A stretch of 64,000 nt of DNA from Marinactinospora thermotolerans DSM 45154 (GTDB taxonomy: Bacteria > Actinomycetota > Actinomycetes > Streptosporangiales > Streptosporangiaceae), in the NCBI RefSeq assembly GCF_900167435.1, contig NZ_FUWS01000003.1, positions 310,001 through 374,000 on the forward strand. Direction: 5' to 3'. Below are positions 25,069 to 34,204 of this stretch, piece after piece. The notes below the pieces were generated by a model. The model did no database searches. It had not been told where the DNA came from and was given only the letters and a program-made list of their open reading frames with translations. How positions within the stretch are numbered: position 1 is the stretch's first letter; each line of letters starts with the position of its first letter. A program made the position numbers and the translations under genes.

Positions 25069-27465
25069 TCAGGAGCCGCCGTCCTCGCCCTCCTGGGCGG
25101 TGTCGGCGGCGTGTCGGTAAGCCTGCTCGGCCTCGGAGCGGCGTCCCTGCTCGGCGAGCAGTCTCTCCAGGCCGTAGGAGGCGAAAGCGTCGCCGGCGTC
25201 GATGGCGCGTCGGTACCATTCTTCGGCTTCGGAGTGGCGTCCCTGCTCGGCGAGCAGGTGGGCGAGGGTGCTCAGGGCTCCTGTGTCCCCGGCGTCGATG
25301 GCGCGCCGGCACCGTTCCTCGGCCTTGTCGAAACGTCCGTGCCGGACGAACAAGAGATTCAGGTTGCTTTCGGCGTATTTGTCGCCGCTGTCGATGGCGC
25401 GGAGGTACCACTCCTCGGCGTCGTCGAAGCGTCCCTGGTCGGCGAACAGGTTGCCGAGGCTGATGAGGTGCCGGGTATCGCCGGCGTCGATGGCGCGTCG
25501 GTACCATTCCTCGGCTTCGGAGTGGCGTCCCTGCTCGGCGAGCAGGTGGGCCAGGGCGGTCGGGGCGTCGGTGTCCCCCGCGTCGATGGCCCGGCGGTAC
25601 CACGCCTCGGCCTCGGCGAGGCGCCGGAGGTCCTGGAGCATCCGGCCGAGCGCGTACGGTGCGATGGGGTCCCCGCTGTCGGCGGCGCGTTGGTACCACT
25701 CCTCGGCCTCGGCGAAGCGCTCCTGGTCGGCGAGCAGCTGGCCGAGAAAGCCCGGGGCGTGGAGGTCGCCCGCCTCGACCGCCCGCAGGTAGACCTCCTC
25801 CGCCTCCACCCGGCGATCCTGGTGTTCCAGCAGCGAGCCCAGGGTGAGCAGGGCGTGGGGGTCCCCGCTGTCGGCGGCGCGGCGGTACCACTCCTCGGCC
25901 TCGGCGAGGTCGCCGCGGTCGTGGGCCCAGTAGCCCATGAGGAACAGGGCGCGGGGGTGGCCGGTCCGGGCGAGGGGCTCGCAGACGGTCGCGGCGAGGT
26001 CACGGTGGCCGGCGTCGTCGGCGTTGTCCGCGATGGCGAGGCGTTCGTCGTCGGCGGCGGCGTGGTCGAGCGCGGCCGCCCAGACCGACAAGGGGACGGG
26101 GGAGGCGGTGGCCTCGACGAGATAGTCGAAGGGCCACCAGCGTTCGCCGGCATCGTCGGCGGGGACGAGCAGGCCGCTGGCTCCCAGGTCGCCCGGCCGG
26201 CACGCCCACTCCAGTGCCTGCTCGAAGGGCTCGGGGCGCAGCGCCGCCAGTCCGGCCATGTAGATCTGGTGGGTCCTCTCCAGCAGGGAGGGGGTGGGGG
26301 CGGTGAGCAGGCCGGTGCGGTCCAGGTCCACCGCGGCGGCGACCACGGCGTATCCGCGCGGGTGGCCGCCCCGGGCGGTGGAGCGTCGGGCGTCGCGCCA
26401 GGCCCGCAACAGTTCGGGGCCGGCGGCCAGGTACTCGGCGATCCCATGCGTCCCATGGTGGGCCGCGGCCTCGACCAGCCGCCCGTCCCCGGTCTCGGCG
26501 GCCCGCTCGGTTTCGGCGTCGCTCCAGACGCGCTCCAGGCCGACCCGGATGAAGCGTCGCAGCAGCGCGGCGTCGTTCTCCCGCCTGCCCCGCCCCTCCA
26601 ACCGGTATCCGCCTCCATCGGAGGCCGTGGTGCGGTAGGCGTCGGCGTACTCGGCGCGCAGGGTGGCCGCCACCACCGCCCCGCATCGCAGGAACTCGCC
26701 CAGGACCCGTTCGGACAGGCTGCGCCGGCCCTGGCCGAGAAACCGGTTCATGTCGTCCAGCCACACCACGGCGCCCTCCCGGGGTGGGGACGAGGCCAGG
26801 TGGGCGGCCAACTCACGCAGGTCGTCCCCTGGAACGGGGGCGTACAGGCGCCGGTGGGGCAGGGTCCGCCGCAGGACGTGCAGCAGGGCGCGGGTCTTGC
26901 CCGCGGTGGAGTCGCCCTCCACTACCACCGCCCCGCCGCGCTCGCCCGCGCGGAGGAGGAGCCCTTCCAGCTCGGCGTCGACGTCACGGGCCACGTAGGG
27001 CGGCAGGTCGCCCCCGTCGTCACCCCGCCGCGCCGGGTGCACCCCCAGCGCGCGGGGGTCGGCCTCGACCATCGGCGTCGACATCCCCGCCCAGTCCGCT
27101 GCCCCCTCACGGAGAGCGGGGCCGGGTGGGTCCGCCGGCGGCCGGATGATGTTGATGGTCTCGGCGCTGTAGGTGTCGCCGTGGCGGCCGACCTCCGACA
27201 GGGCCGCATTCACGGTCTCGGCCTGTTGGGACGCGCCGCTGTTGGAACCGATCCGGTTCGCCGTGGTCCGGGCCGCCGGCCGGTCGGGGTCGGGGCGTGA
27301 GCGGGGGCGGGCCAGGAGCAGGGCGAGGACCAGCGAGGGAACCGCGATGACGAAGGAGCCGGCGCCGGCGATCCACGAGAGGGTCTCCAGGTCCGACAGG
27401 AACAGCGCCACGGCCAGCCCGATACACGCCACGGCCGCCGATCCGCCCACCCACACCCAGCGCAT
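25069..27465 (-). CDS. Membrane-anchored P-loop NTPase with Sel1/TPR repeats
   Basis: 798 aa. Two N-terminal membrane helices (about residues 5-50) are followed by a linker with NSGASQQAETVNAALSEVG. A P-loop NTPase follows: Walker A GDSTAGKT near residue 183 and Walker B GAVVWLDDMN. The C-terminal half (from about residue 480) holds at least eight repeats of about 36 residues, AEEWYRRAIDAGD being the core. The repeats are nearly identical at DNA level. The layout is STAND-like: membrane anchor, ATPase switch, repeat sensor. Related actinobacterial proteins have unknown roles; signalling or defence is inferred only. Confidence 0.75.
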   Translation of the reverse strand: MRWVWVGGSAAVACIGLAVALFLSDLETLSWIAGAGSFVIAVPSLVLALLLARPRSRPDPDRPAARTTANRIGSNSGASQQAETVNAALSEVGRHGDTYSAETINIIRPPADPPGPALREGAADWAGMSTPMVEADPRALGVHPARRGDDGGDLPPYVARDVDAELEGLLLRAGERGGAVVVEGDSTAGKTRALLHVLRRTLPHRRLYAPVPGDDLRELAAHLASSPPREGAVVWLDDMNRFLGQGRRSLSERVLGEFLRCGAVVAATLRAEYADAYRTTASDGGGYRLEGRGRRENDAALLRRFIRVGLERVWSDAETERAAETGDGRLVEAAAHHGTHGIAEYLAAGPELLRAWRDARRSTARGGHPRGYAVVAAAVDLDRTGLLTAPTPSLLERTHQIYMAGLAALRPEPFEQALEWACRPGDLGASGLLVPADDAGERWWPFDYLVEATASPVPLSVWAAALDHAAADDERLAIADNADDAGHRDLAATVCEPLARTGHPRALFLMGYWAHDRGDLAEAEEWYRRAADSGDPHALLTLGSLLEHQDRRVEAEEVYLRAVEAGDLHAPGFLGQLLADQERFAEAEEWYQRAADSGDPIAPYALGRMLQDLRRLAEAEAWYRRAIDAGDTDAPTALAHLLAEQGRHSEAEEWYRRAIDAGDTRHLISLGNLFADQGRFDDAEEWYLRAIDSGDKYAESNLNLLFVRHGRFDKAEERCRRAIDAGDTGALSTLAHLLAEQGRHSEAEEWYRRAIDAGDAFASYGLERLLAEQGRRSEAEQAYRHAADTAQEGEDGGS
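25120..25990 (-). repeat. Tandem 108-bp coding repeats of the TPR domain
   Basis: Units of 36 codons with a core encoding EEWYRRAIDAGD. Several copies are near-identical for dozens of bases (for example around 25200-25270 and 25495-25560, 300 bp apart). This argues for recent duplication or gene conversion and makes copy-number change likely. Confidence 0.7.
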
Positions 27466-28032
27466 GCCCCGATTCTGGTCGAACCGGTCCGCCCACGGTA
27501 GTCCCGCTGCGAGCCGACGGGCTGGGGGATCCCGTCGATGACGACCTCACCGCCCGGTCCCGTGGCGGGGCGGGGGTGTGGCTCGCACGGCGATCACGAC
27601 CGCGGCAGCCCCCGCGGCCGGGACCGCCTCCCAGGTCAGCGCGGAGCGGGCCGATGGCCAGGCTCCCGCCGGCGTCGGGCCGGGACCAGGCCCGACGCCC
27701 TCGGAGCCGACGCGTGTCCCCGGCGCGGCCGTACCCCGATCCGCGTGGAAGCTTCACGTGCGGCCGTCCGCCTCGCCCGTGAGCCGGTGCCGCGCCCGCC
27801 GGAGCGGGCGGGCGCGGCGGCTGCGTCGATGTGGCGCTCGGCCCGTCCCGCGCCTCCCGGAGGGCGGATCGCCTCCGTCCCGGGTCGGCCATGGGCGCTT
27901 CGTGAGGGAGAGGCCCCGTCCCGCTCCCTGGGGTGGGACGGCGTGACGAGCTCGTGGCCGCGTCCCGCCCGCCCGCACGGCGATGTCGTTTTTCCGCCAG
28001 TGTCCCGGGTGCGCATCGGCGATGCTGGACGC
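27466..28032. other. Gene-free interval upstream of the ada-alkA gene
   Basis: 567 bp between the divergent TPR gene and ada-alkA. The open frame that runs through it ahead of ATG 28033 is low-complexity and not homologous to Ada. Nothing else is seen. Confidence 0.4.
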
Positions 28033-29538
28033 ATGCACGAAGACGTGGAACGGTGCGCGCGGGCGGTGCGCTCCCGTGACGCCAGGTTCGACGGCTGGTT
28101 CTTCACCGCCGTCCTGACCACCGGCATCTACTGCCGGCCGAGCTGCCCGGCGCGCACGCCCCACCCGCGCAACATGCGCTTTTACCCCAGCGCCGCCGCC
28201 GCGCAGCGGGCCGGCTTCCGCGCATGCAAGCGGTGCCGCCCCGACGCCAGCCCCGGTTCGCCCGAATGGAACCACCGGGCCGACGTCGTGGCCCGCGCGA
28301 TGCGGCTGATCGCCGAGGGAGTGGTGGACCGGGAGGGGGTGAGCGGCCTGGCCGCCCGGCTCGGCTACAGCGTCCGCCAGCTCGAACGCCAGGTGCGCGC
28401 CGAGCTCGGCGCGGGACCGCTGGCCCTGGCCCGGGCCCAGCGCGCCCAGACCGCCCGGCTGCTGGTCGAGACCACGGCGCTGCCCATGGGCGACGTCGCC
28501 TTCGCCGCGGGTTTCTCCAGCATCCGCGCGTTCAACGAGACCGTGCGCGAGGTGTTCGCGGTCTCCCCGACCGGGCTGCGCGAGCGCGCCGCGCGCGGCC
28601 ACGCCCCGGCCGGAACCGGGACGCTGTCGCTGCGGCTGCCGTTCCGGGCCCCGCTGTGCCCGGACAACCTGTTCGGGCACCTGGCGGCCACGGCCGTGCC
28701 CGGCGTCGAGGAGTGGCGCGACGGGGCCTACCGGCGCACCCTACGGCTGCCCGGCGGCCCCGCCATCGTCGCGCTGAGCCCCCGACCCGATCACGTGGCC
28801 TGCACGCTCACCCTCACCGACCTGCGTGACCTGCCCGCGGCGATCAGCCGGTGCCGCTGGACGCTCGACCTGGACGCCGACCCCGTCGCGGTGGACGACC
28901 TGCTACGCGCCGACCCGCTGATGGCGCCGCTGGTGGAGCGGGCCCCCGGCCGCAGGGTCCCCCGCTGCGCCGACGGCGCGGAGATGGCGGTGCGCGCGGT
29001 CCTCGGCCAGCAGGTCTCCACGGCCGCGGCCCGCACCCACGCGGCCCGGCTCGCCACCGCGCACGGGGAACCGGTCGACGACCCCGCCGGCGGGCTCTCC
29101 CGCCTGTTCCCGCGCCCCGAGGCGCTGGTCGCCCCCCAACCGGGGCCGGCGCTGCCGGCGGCGCGCCGCGCGACGCTCGCCGCCCTGGCCGAGGCCCTCG
29201 CCTCCGGGGAGCTGGACCTCGGGCCCGGCGCCGACCGGCAGGAGGCGCGCGCCCGCCTGGCCGCGCTGCCCGGCGTCGGAGCCTGGACGGTCGATACGAT
29301 CGCCATGCGTGCGCTCGGCGACCCCGACGCTTTCCTCCCCACCGACCTGGGCGTGCGCCGCGCGGCCCAGGGCCTGGGGCTGCCCGCCACGCCCGCGGCC
29401 CTCGCCCGGCGCTCCGCGGCCTGGCGCCCCTGGCGCGCCTACGCCGTCCAGTACCTGTGGTCCACCTCCGACCACGAGATCAACCGTCTGCCCGGGACCA
29501 CCGGGGAGGCACCCGTCATGGAAGAGGTTCCCGCATGA
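28033..29538 (+). CDS. Ada-AlkA fusion: methyl-DNA sensor and 3-methyladenine glycosylase
   Basis: 501 aa, three domains. Residues 1-75 are the Ada zinc domain with TTGIYCRPSCPARTPHPRN and CKRC: four zinc Cys, one being the methyl-phosphotriester acceptor. Residues 80-185 are an AraC-type DNA-binding domain. Residues 200-490 are an AlkA glycosylase with helix-hairpin-helix LPGVGAWTVDTIAMRALGDP and catalytic Asp in FLPTDLGV. It should sense alkylation, activate repair genes and excise alkylated bases. ATG 28033 begins at the Ada domain. It overlaps ogt by ATGA. Confidence 0.92.
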   Translation: MHEDVERCARAVRSRDARFDGWFFTAVLTTGIYCRPSCPARTPHPRNMRFYPSAAAAQRAGFRACKRCRPDASPGSPEWNHRADVVARAMRLIAEGVVDREGVSGLAARLGYSVRQLERQVRAELGAGPLALARAQRAQTARLLVETTALPMGDVAFAAGFSSIRAFNETVREVFAVSPTGLRERAARGHAPAGTGTLSLRLPFRAPLCPDNLFGHLAATAVPGVEEWRDGAYRRTLRLPGGPAIVALSPRPDHVACTLTLTDLRDLPAAISRCRWTLDLDADPVAVDDLLRADPLMAPLVERAPGRRVPRCADGAEMAVRAVLGQQVSTAAARTHAARLATAHGEPVDDPAGGLSRLFPRPEALVAPQPGPALPAARRATLAALAEALASGELDLGPGADRQEARARLAALPGVGAWTVDTIAMRALGDPDAFLPTDLGVRRAAQGLGLPATPAALARRSAAWRPWRAYAVQYLWSTSDHEINRLPGTTGEAPVMEEVPA

Positions 29539-30083
29539 CCACAGCCGACAGGACCACGGGGCGCGCGCACACCGTGCTGGACAGCCCCGTCGGTCCGCTC
29601 ACCCTCGTCGCCGAGGACGGCGCCCTGACCGGCCTGTACATGGAACGGCAGCGGCACCGCCCGGCCGACACGCTGTTCGGCGAGCGCGTCGAGGGGGAGG
29701 CCGTGCCCGTCCTCTCCGCCGCCGCCGAGCAGCTCGCCGCCTACTTCGCGGGGGAGCGCAGGGGGTTCGACCTGCCGTTGCAGCCGCGCGGCACCGTGTT
29801 CCAACGCCGCGTCTGGGCCGCACTGCGCGACATCCCGTACGGGACCACGCTCACCTACGGCCGGCTGGCCGAGGAGATCGGCAGCCCGGGGGCCTCGCGC
29901 GCCGTGGGGCTGGCCAACGGCAAGAACCCGATCGGGATCGTCATCCCCTGCCACCGGGTCGTCGGCTCCGGCGGCTCCCTGACCGGGTACGGCGGCGGGC
30001 TGGAGCGCAAGCGCTTCCTGCTCGACCTCGAAGGCGCGGGTGTGCCGGCCCTCGCACCGGCGGGGGTGGACACGCTGTTCTGA
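29535..30083 (+). CDS. ogt: Methylated-DNA-protein-cysteine methyltransferase
   Basis: 182 aa. The active-site PCHRVVGSGG lies near residue 142 with the acceptor Cys, preceded by the DNA-binding wing TVFQRRVWAALRDIPYGTTL. It removes methyl from O6-methylguanine and is consumed. The start overlaps the ada-alkA stop (ATGA), forming an adaptive-response operon: sensor, glycosylase and methyltransferase. It is convergent with the sirtuin gene, with a small ACCGGC/GCCGGT hairpin in the shared end. Confidence 0.93.
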   Translation: MTTADRTTGRAHTVLDSPVGPLTLVAEDGALTGLYMERQRHRPADTLFGERVEGEAVPVLSAAAEQLAAYFAGERRGFDLPLQPRGTVFQRRVWAALRDIPYGTTLTYGRLAEEIGSPGASRAVGLANGKNPIGIVIPCHRVVGSGGSLTGYGGGLERKRFLLDLEGAGVPALAPAGVDTLF

Positions 30084-30093
30084 ACCGGCCCCC

Positions 30094-30930
30094 TCAGCCG
30101 GTGTAGGCCGCCACGAGGGCGCGCAGCGCCGGCGAGCAGCCCGCGTCGACGGTCAGTGTCGCGATCGCGTCCGCCCGGGTCGCGCCCCGGTTGAGGATCA
30201 CCACCGGCTTGCCCTGGTCGGCGGCGCGCTTGACGAACCGCCGGCCCGAGAGCACGGTCAGCGACGAGCCGGCGACCAGCAGGGCGGCGGCCTCGTCGAC
30301 CAGCCGGTACCCCTCCAGCACGCGCTCCTTGGGAACGTTCTCCCCGAAGTACACGATGTCGGGTTTGAGCATCCCGCCGCAGTCCGCGCAGTCGGCCACC
30401 CGAAACCCCTCGGTCGAGGCCAGGACCGCGTCGGCGTCGGGGGCGACCTCGACGTCGGCCACGGCGTCGGCGAAGTCCGGGTTCAGCTCGGTGAGGCGGG
30501 CGTCCAGCCGTCCACGGGGGATCACCCGCGCGCACGACAGGCACACCACCCGGTCGTAGCGGCCGTGCAGGTCGATGACCCGCCTGCTGCCGGCCATCTC
30601 GTGCAGGGTGTCCACGTTCTGCGTGATCACCCCGGACAGCACGCCGGCGGCCTCCAGCTCGGCCAGCGCGCGGTGACCCTCGTTGGGGCGGGTCCGGTGG
30701 ACGTGCCGCCAGCCGACGTGGTTGCGGGCCCAGTAGTGCCGGCGGAACGCGGGGTCGCCGACGAACTGCTGGTAGGTCATGGGCGTGCGCGGAGGGGAGC
30801 CGGGACCCCGGTAGTCGGGGATCCCCGAGTCCGTGGAGATGCCCGCGCCGGTCAGCGCGAGCACCGGTCCTTCGCCGAGGACCTCGCGCATCCGGACGGC
30901 GACGGCCTCCAGGTCGAGCGTGTCGGTCAC
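30094..30930 (-). CDS. NAD-dependent deacetylase, sirtuin family
   Basis: 278 aa Sir2 protein. Motifs in order: GAGISTDSGIPDYRG, TQNVDTLHEMAGSRRVIDLHG with the catalytic His, two CxxC zinc pairs (CLSC and CADC), and GSSLTVLSGRRFV. It removes acetyl or acyl groups from protein Lys using NAD. GTG 30930 is chosen because homology begins at once; a longer frame to 31041 has no family match. No clear ribosome-binding site is visible, so it may be leaderless. Confidence 0.92.
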   Translation of the reverse strand: MTDTLDLEAVAVRMREVLGEGPVLALTGAGISTDSGIPDYRGPGSPPRTPMTYQQFVGDPAFRRHYWARNHVGWRHVHRTRPNEGHRALAELEAAGVLSGVITQNVDTLHEMAGSRRVIDLHGRYDRVVCLSCARVIPRGRLDARLTELNPDFADAVADVEVAPDADAVLASTEGFRVADCADCGGMLKPDIVYFGENVPKERVLEGYRLVDEAAALLVAGSSLTVLSGRRFVKRAADQGKPVVILNRGATRADAIATLTVDAGCSPALRALVAAYTG

Positions 30931-31432
30931 GGTTACGAGGGTAGACGCCGGCGGACGCCCGCCGGTCGCGGCCTCTCCCGCCGCCGGCCTCCGCCGGATC
31001 CGGCTCCAGGGCCGCGTTCCCCGGCGCGTCGCCGTCCCCACAAGAAGCCCCGTCGCCCCGGGGCTCCCCGCCGGCGAACACCGGACCGCGGAGCCGGCAG
31101 GACGGCGACCTCACCCGCGGTCCGGGACCGCGCGGCGCTCCGGCCCGACGCCGCGCGGGTTCCCGGCCGACCGGCGCCGGCCCCGGTGAACATGTGCAGG
31201 GGGAGGACAGGCCGTCCTCGATGACGTCGCCGGACGACCACGGTCGGACGTGCGGGCGCGGCGCGGATCGCGTCGCCGAACCGCATTTCGGTGGAAACGG
31301 TGGTCCTCGGGGCGGGGCCTCCCCTCGCCGGGCCGCGGGCGCGGCAGGGGACGCCCGCCCCGGCTCGGCCGCGCGGGCGGGGCGAGGAGAACGGCACCGG
31401 GGGCAGGAGCGCGTCCGAGGCCGGGACGGTCC
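30931..31432. other. Gene-free interval
   Basis: About 0.5 kb between the start of the sirtuin gene and the 3' end of the hydrolase gene, both minus strand. Its long open frames are Arg/Pro/Gly-rich shadows. I see no gene or regular repeat. Confidence 0.4.
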
Positions 31433-32227
31433 TCACCCCTCCCGGAGGAAGGTCACGACCAGGCGGCTGGCCAGGGGACGGAACTCCTGGAAGTAGGCGT
31501 GGCGGGCGCCGGGCAGCAGCTCCACGCGGGCGTCGGGAATCCGTGAGGCGAGGAGCCCGGCGTTGTCCGAGGGGACCATCTCGTCGGCGTCACCGTGCAG
31601 GATCAGGGTGGGGGCGGTGATCTCCTCCAGGACGTCCCAGGCGTCGTGCTCGTCGCTGGCCACCAGATGCCGCCGGCGTGCGTGCGGAGGCATCTTCGCG
31701 GAACCCACGACGGTGAAGGGGCCGCGATGCCCGGCCCGCCACGACGGCGTGTACATCAGGTCGAGCAGGGTCTCGCGGGCGACCTCGGGGTCACGGTGGC
31801 CCAGGGCGCGCCTGACCCGTTGGTCCCGTTCCCGGGCGTGGCGGCCACCGGGCGAGGTACACCCCAGCACCAGCCGGCGGACCCGTTCGGGATGGCGCGC
31901 CGCGATCCACTGGGCGACCCGACCGCCCATGGAGGTGCCGTAGACGTCGGCCCGTTCGACCCCCAGCCGGTCCAAGACGGCGATCGCGTCGTCGGCGAAC
32001 CCGCGCGTGGAGTAGTGCGTGTCGGGCGCGTCGCTGTCGCCGGTACCCCGGTAGTCCATCGTGATGGTGGCGTGCGTGGCGTGGAAGTCCTCCCGGACAC
32101 CGTCCCACCAGTGGTGGTCGTTGGCCTGGCCGGCGAGCAGGAGCAGGGGAGGGCCGTCGCCGTGCCGCTGGTAGGCCAGCGCGGTTCCGTCCTGGGCGCG
32201 GGCGTACCCGTTCTCCCTGGGTGTCAT
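31433..32227 (-). CDS. Alpha/beta-hydrolase
   Basis: 264 aa. The nucleophile elbow is GTSMGG near residue 98, the oxyanion region is LLLAGQANDHHWW, the acid is in LILHGDADEMVP and the catalytic His in LPGARHAYFQEF. It is a cytoplasmic alpha/beta-hydrolase of the 3-oxoadipate enol-lactonase-like group; the substrate is unknown. ATG 32227 is supported by GAGGAG 8 nt upstream and the domain start; the longer frame to 32428 has no homology. Confidence 0.85.
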   Translation of the reverse strand: MTPRENGYARAQDGTALAYQRHGDGPPLLLLAGQANDHHWWDGVREDFHATHATITMDYRGTGDSDAPDTHYSTRGFADDAIAVLDRLGVERADVYGTSMGGRVAQWIAARHPERVRRLVLGCTSPGGRHARERDQRVRRALGHRDPEVARETLLDLMYTPSWRAGHRGPFTVVGSAKMPPHARRRHLVASDEHDAWDVLEEITAPTLILHGDADEMVPSDNAGLLASRIPDARVELLPGARHAYFQEFRPLASRLVVTFLREG

Positions 32228-33276
32228 GGTCGTTCTCCTCGGGGGTGGGGTTCGGGGGAGCGAGACCTCCCCCGGCCTTCGGCGCGGTGCCGTCGCGGGG
32301 GGGCGGCGGAGGGCCGCCCGTGCGGGCGGCGTGGACCCATCGGGGCAGCTCCTCGGCAACGGCCGCCACGGCGCCGGCCGGGCGCCCGGCTGGGGGCATC
32401 CTGGAGGGCGTGCCATCCCTCGGGCCACACGGCGGCGCCCGCTCGACGCTGACGACGGCCCGTCGAACCGGGGGCTCGCGTCACCAGGGTGTCACGTCCG
32501 GAGGGGGAGCCCGCGCCCGGTGCCAGGGCACCGCCATGCCGGGGAAGCCGGGGCGTTCCGCGTGGCCGGACCGGTCCAGGGCGCCCGCCGCGTCCGCCCC
32601 CGGCCCGGGCGGGGAGGCGGGGCGCCCGCCTCCCCGCCCGGGCCGGCGTGTCCGTCCACGGCCCCACCCCGAGGCGGCGGCCACGCCTACGACCTCCTCG
32701 CCCGGCCGCCGGACCGGTCTCGCGCCGTCGCCCGTTTCCGGCGGGGACGGTCCGGGCGGGTGCCCGCCGTCGGCACCACGGCGCAGACGTCTGCCTGGCC
32801 GGGCATCCGTGCCGCGCCGCGCGGTTCAGGGCGGCGCGGCCGATGTGAGGTGACGCGCTTCGAGCCGCCCGCCGACGGGTGAGCCGGCCCGCCCGCCGCA
32901 CCCGCCTCGGGGACCCGACCGTCCGGGGTGCGTCCTTTGCCGGTGGGGCGGCGCGGACGGTGTCACGGCATCCGGCCGGTCCCCGTCCTGTGGTCGGGGC
33001 CGTGGGAGGTCGTCCCCGAGGGGAGCGACGGCTCCGCTTCCGGCCTGTCTTCGAGAATGCCAAATCGGGACGGAAGCGCAGGAAGCACTTCCCGTCCTGG
33101 AAAACGCGGACGCGCGGGCCGGAACACGGCTACATTGCTCCTGTCCGGCGGGTGGGCGCGCGTCCACGCCGATCCCGTGCCGTCCCCGAGACACGGCCGC
33201 CCGTGGGGCGGACCGGACACCGGTCACGGCCGCCCGCGCGCCGCGCCCGTCACCGCACCCCGGGAACGAGGAGCAC
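32228..33276. other. Gene-free interval carrying a long perfect hairpin
   Basis: About 1.05 kb between the divergent hydrolase and thioredoxin genes without a credible gene. Open frames on both strands are low-complexity. The main structure is the hairpin at 32600-32646. Confidence 0.5.
32600..32646. repeat. Perfect 22-bp inverted repeat (hairpin)
   Basis: Arms 32600-32621 and 32625-32646 are perfectly complementary with loop GCG. It is the longest perfect hairpin I found. No gene ends nearby: it lies 370 bp upstream of the hydrolase start and 630 bp before the thioredoxin gene. It could be a terminator of an unrecognised transcript or a DNA structure. Confidence 0.7.
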
Positions 33277-33600
33277 ATGGCCGACGTCCACCAGGTCACG
33301 ACCGCCACCTTCGACGACGAGGTGACCAAGGCGACCGAACCGGTCCTGGTCGAGTTCTGGTCCGTCGGCTGTCCGGCGTGCCGCGTCGTGGCCCCGACCG
33401 TGCGGGCCGTCGCCGAACGGTACGAGGGCCGCGCCAAGGTCGTCCGGGTGAACGTCGACGAGAACCCCGCCAGCGCCCTCGAACACGGTGTCAACGGCCT
33501 CCCCCTCCTCGTCCTCTTCAAGGACGGCGCCGAGGTCGATCGCGTCCTCGGTACGGCGACCGCCTCGAAACTGGAGGCGATGATCGACCGCGCGCTATGA
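33277..33600 (+). CDS. Thioredoxin-like protein with CPAC active site
   Basis: 107 aa, thioredoxin length and fold: strand VLVEFWSVGCPACRVVAPTV with the active site CPAC (classical thioredoxin has CGPC), then VVRVNVDENP and the cis-Pro loop GLPLLVLFKDG. It is a cytoplasmic dithiol/disulfide oxidoreductase. The WSVGCPAC variant should shift the redox potential. It stands alone without a reductase gene. ACGAGGAGC precedes ATG 33277. Confidence 0.88.
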   Translation: MADVHQVTTATFDDEVTKATEPVLVEFWSVGCPACRVVAPTVRAVAERYEGRAKVVRVNVDENPASALEHGVNGLPLLVLFKDGAEVDRVLGTATASKLEAMIDRAL

Positions 33601-33653
33601 GGACCGCCGGCCCTGGGACCGGGAGACCCGGCCCGTAGGACATACGGCTCGCC

Positions 33654-33884
33654 GTGATCCCTCGCCGGGCACGACGCCGCTGCCGGCCCCGGCACGGCCC
33701 CCGGGCGGCGAGTGTCTCCACGGCGGAAGATGGGGAAGGCCACCCGCGCCGCCCGCTCGGCGTTCGGCGGTTGGTCGAGCAATGCCCGCAGTGCCACACG
33801 AAGCGCCTCATCCGGATCACCGAGCGAGGCCCTGCCGTATGCGGCTACTGCGCTGTGGAGGCCGTCATTGGAACTTCTGCTTGA
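33654..33884 (+). CDS. Possible small zinc-ribbon protein or fragment
   Basis: The last 40 residues read VEQCPQCHTKRLIRITERG followed by AVCGYCAVEA. Two CxxC pairs 20 residues apart would form a zinc ribbon. The first 40 residues are Arg-rich and probably non-coding, and the true start is unclear. It ends in the 3' end of a truncated GNAT gene on the other strand. It may be a remnant of a larger gene; no family is recognised. Confidence 0.3.
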   Translation: MIPRRARRRCRPRHGPRAASVSTAEDGEGHPRRPLGVRRLVEQCPQCHTKRLIRITERGPAVCGYCAVEAVIGTSA

Positions 33885-34140
33885 CCAGCGAAGGCCCCGG
33901 GAGGTCGGCGGGGACCGCGTCCATGTGGACCTCGTTCACTCGCTGCCCGAGCCACACGTTCGAGTCGCGGCGGATGCCCTGTCGCTTGAACCCCGCCTTC
34001 TCATAGGCCCGGATCGCTCCAACGTTGGGTTCGCGCACGGTCAGCCAGACGAACGCCATGTTCGCGACGTGGAAGGCCCGGTCCAGGACGAGGCGGGTGG
34101 CCTCGGTGCCGATGCCCCGGCCGCGGATCGGCCGCTCGTC
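33865..34140 (-). pseudogene. Truncated GNAT acetyltransferase
   Basis: Only the C-terminal half of a GNAT (RimJ-like) domain is present: GRGIGTEATRLVLDRAF, the acetyl-CoA motif, then VREPNVGAIRAYEKAGFKRQ and NEVHMDAV. The N-terminal beta strands are missing, because the sequence upstream (beyond about 34140) is occupied by the start of the MerR gene in the other direction. Homology stops abruptly, so the gene was probably cut by rearrangement. Confidence 0.7.
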
Positions 34141-34204
34141 CCGCGGGCAGGCGGCCCACGGCCGGGCTTGCATCTCAAGCCGCTTGAGGCGCCACAGTGG
34201 CCCC

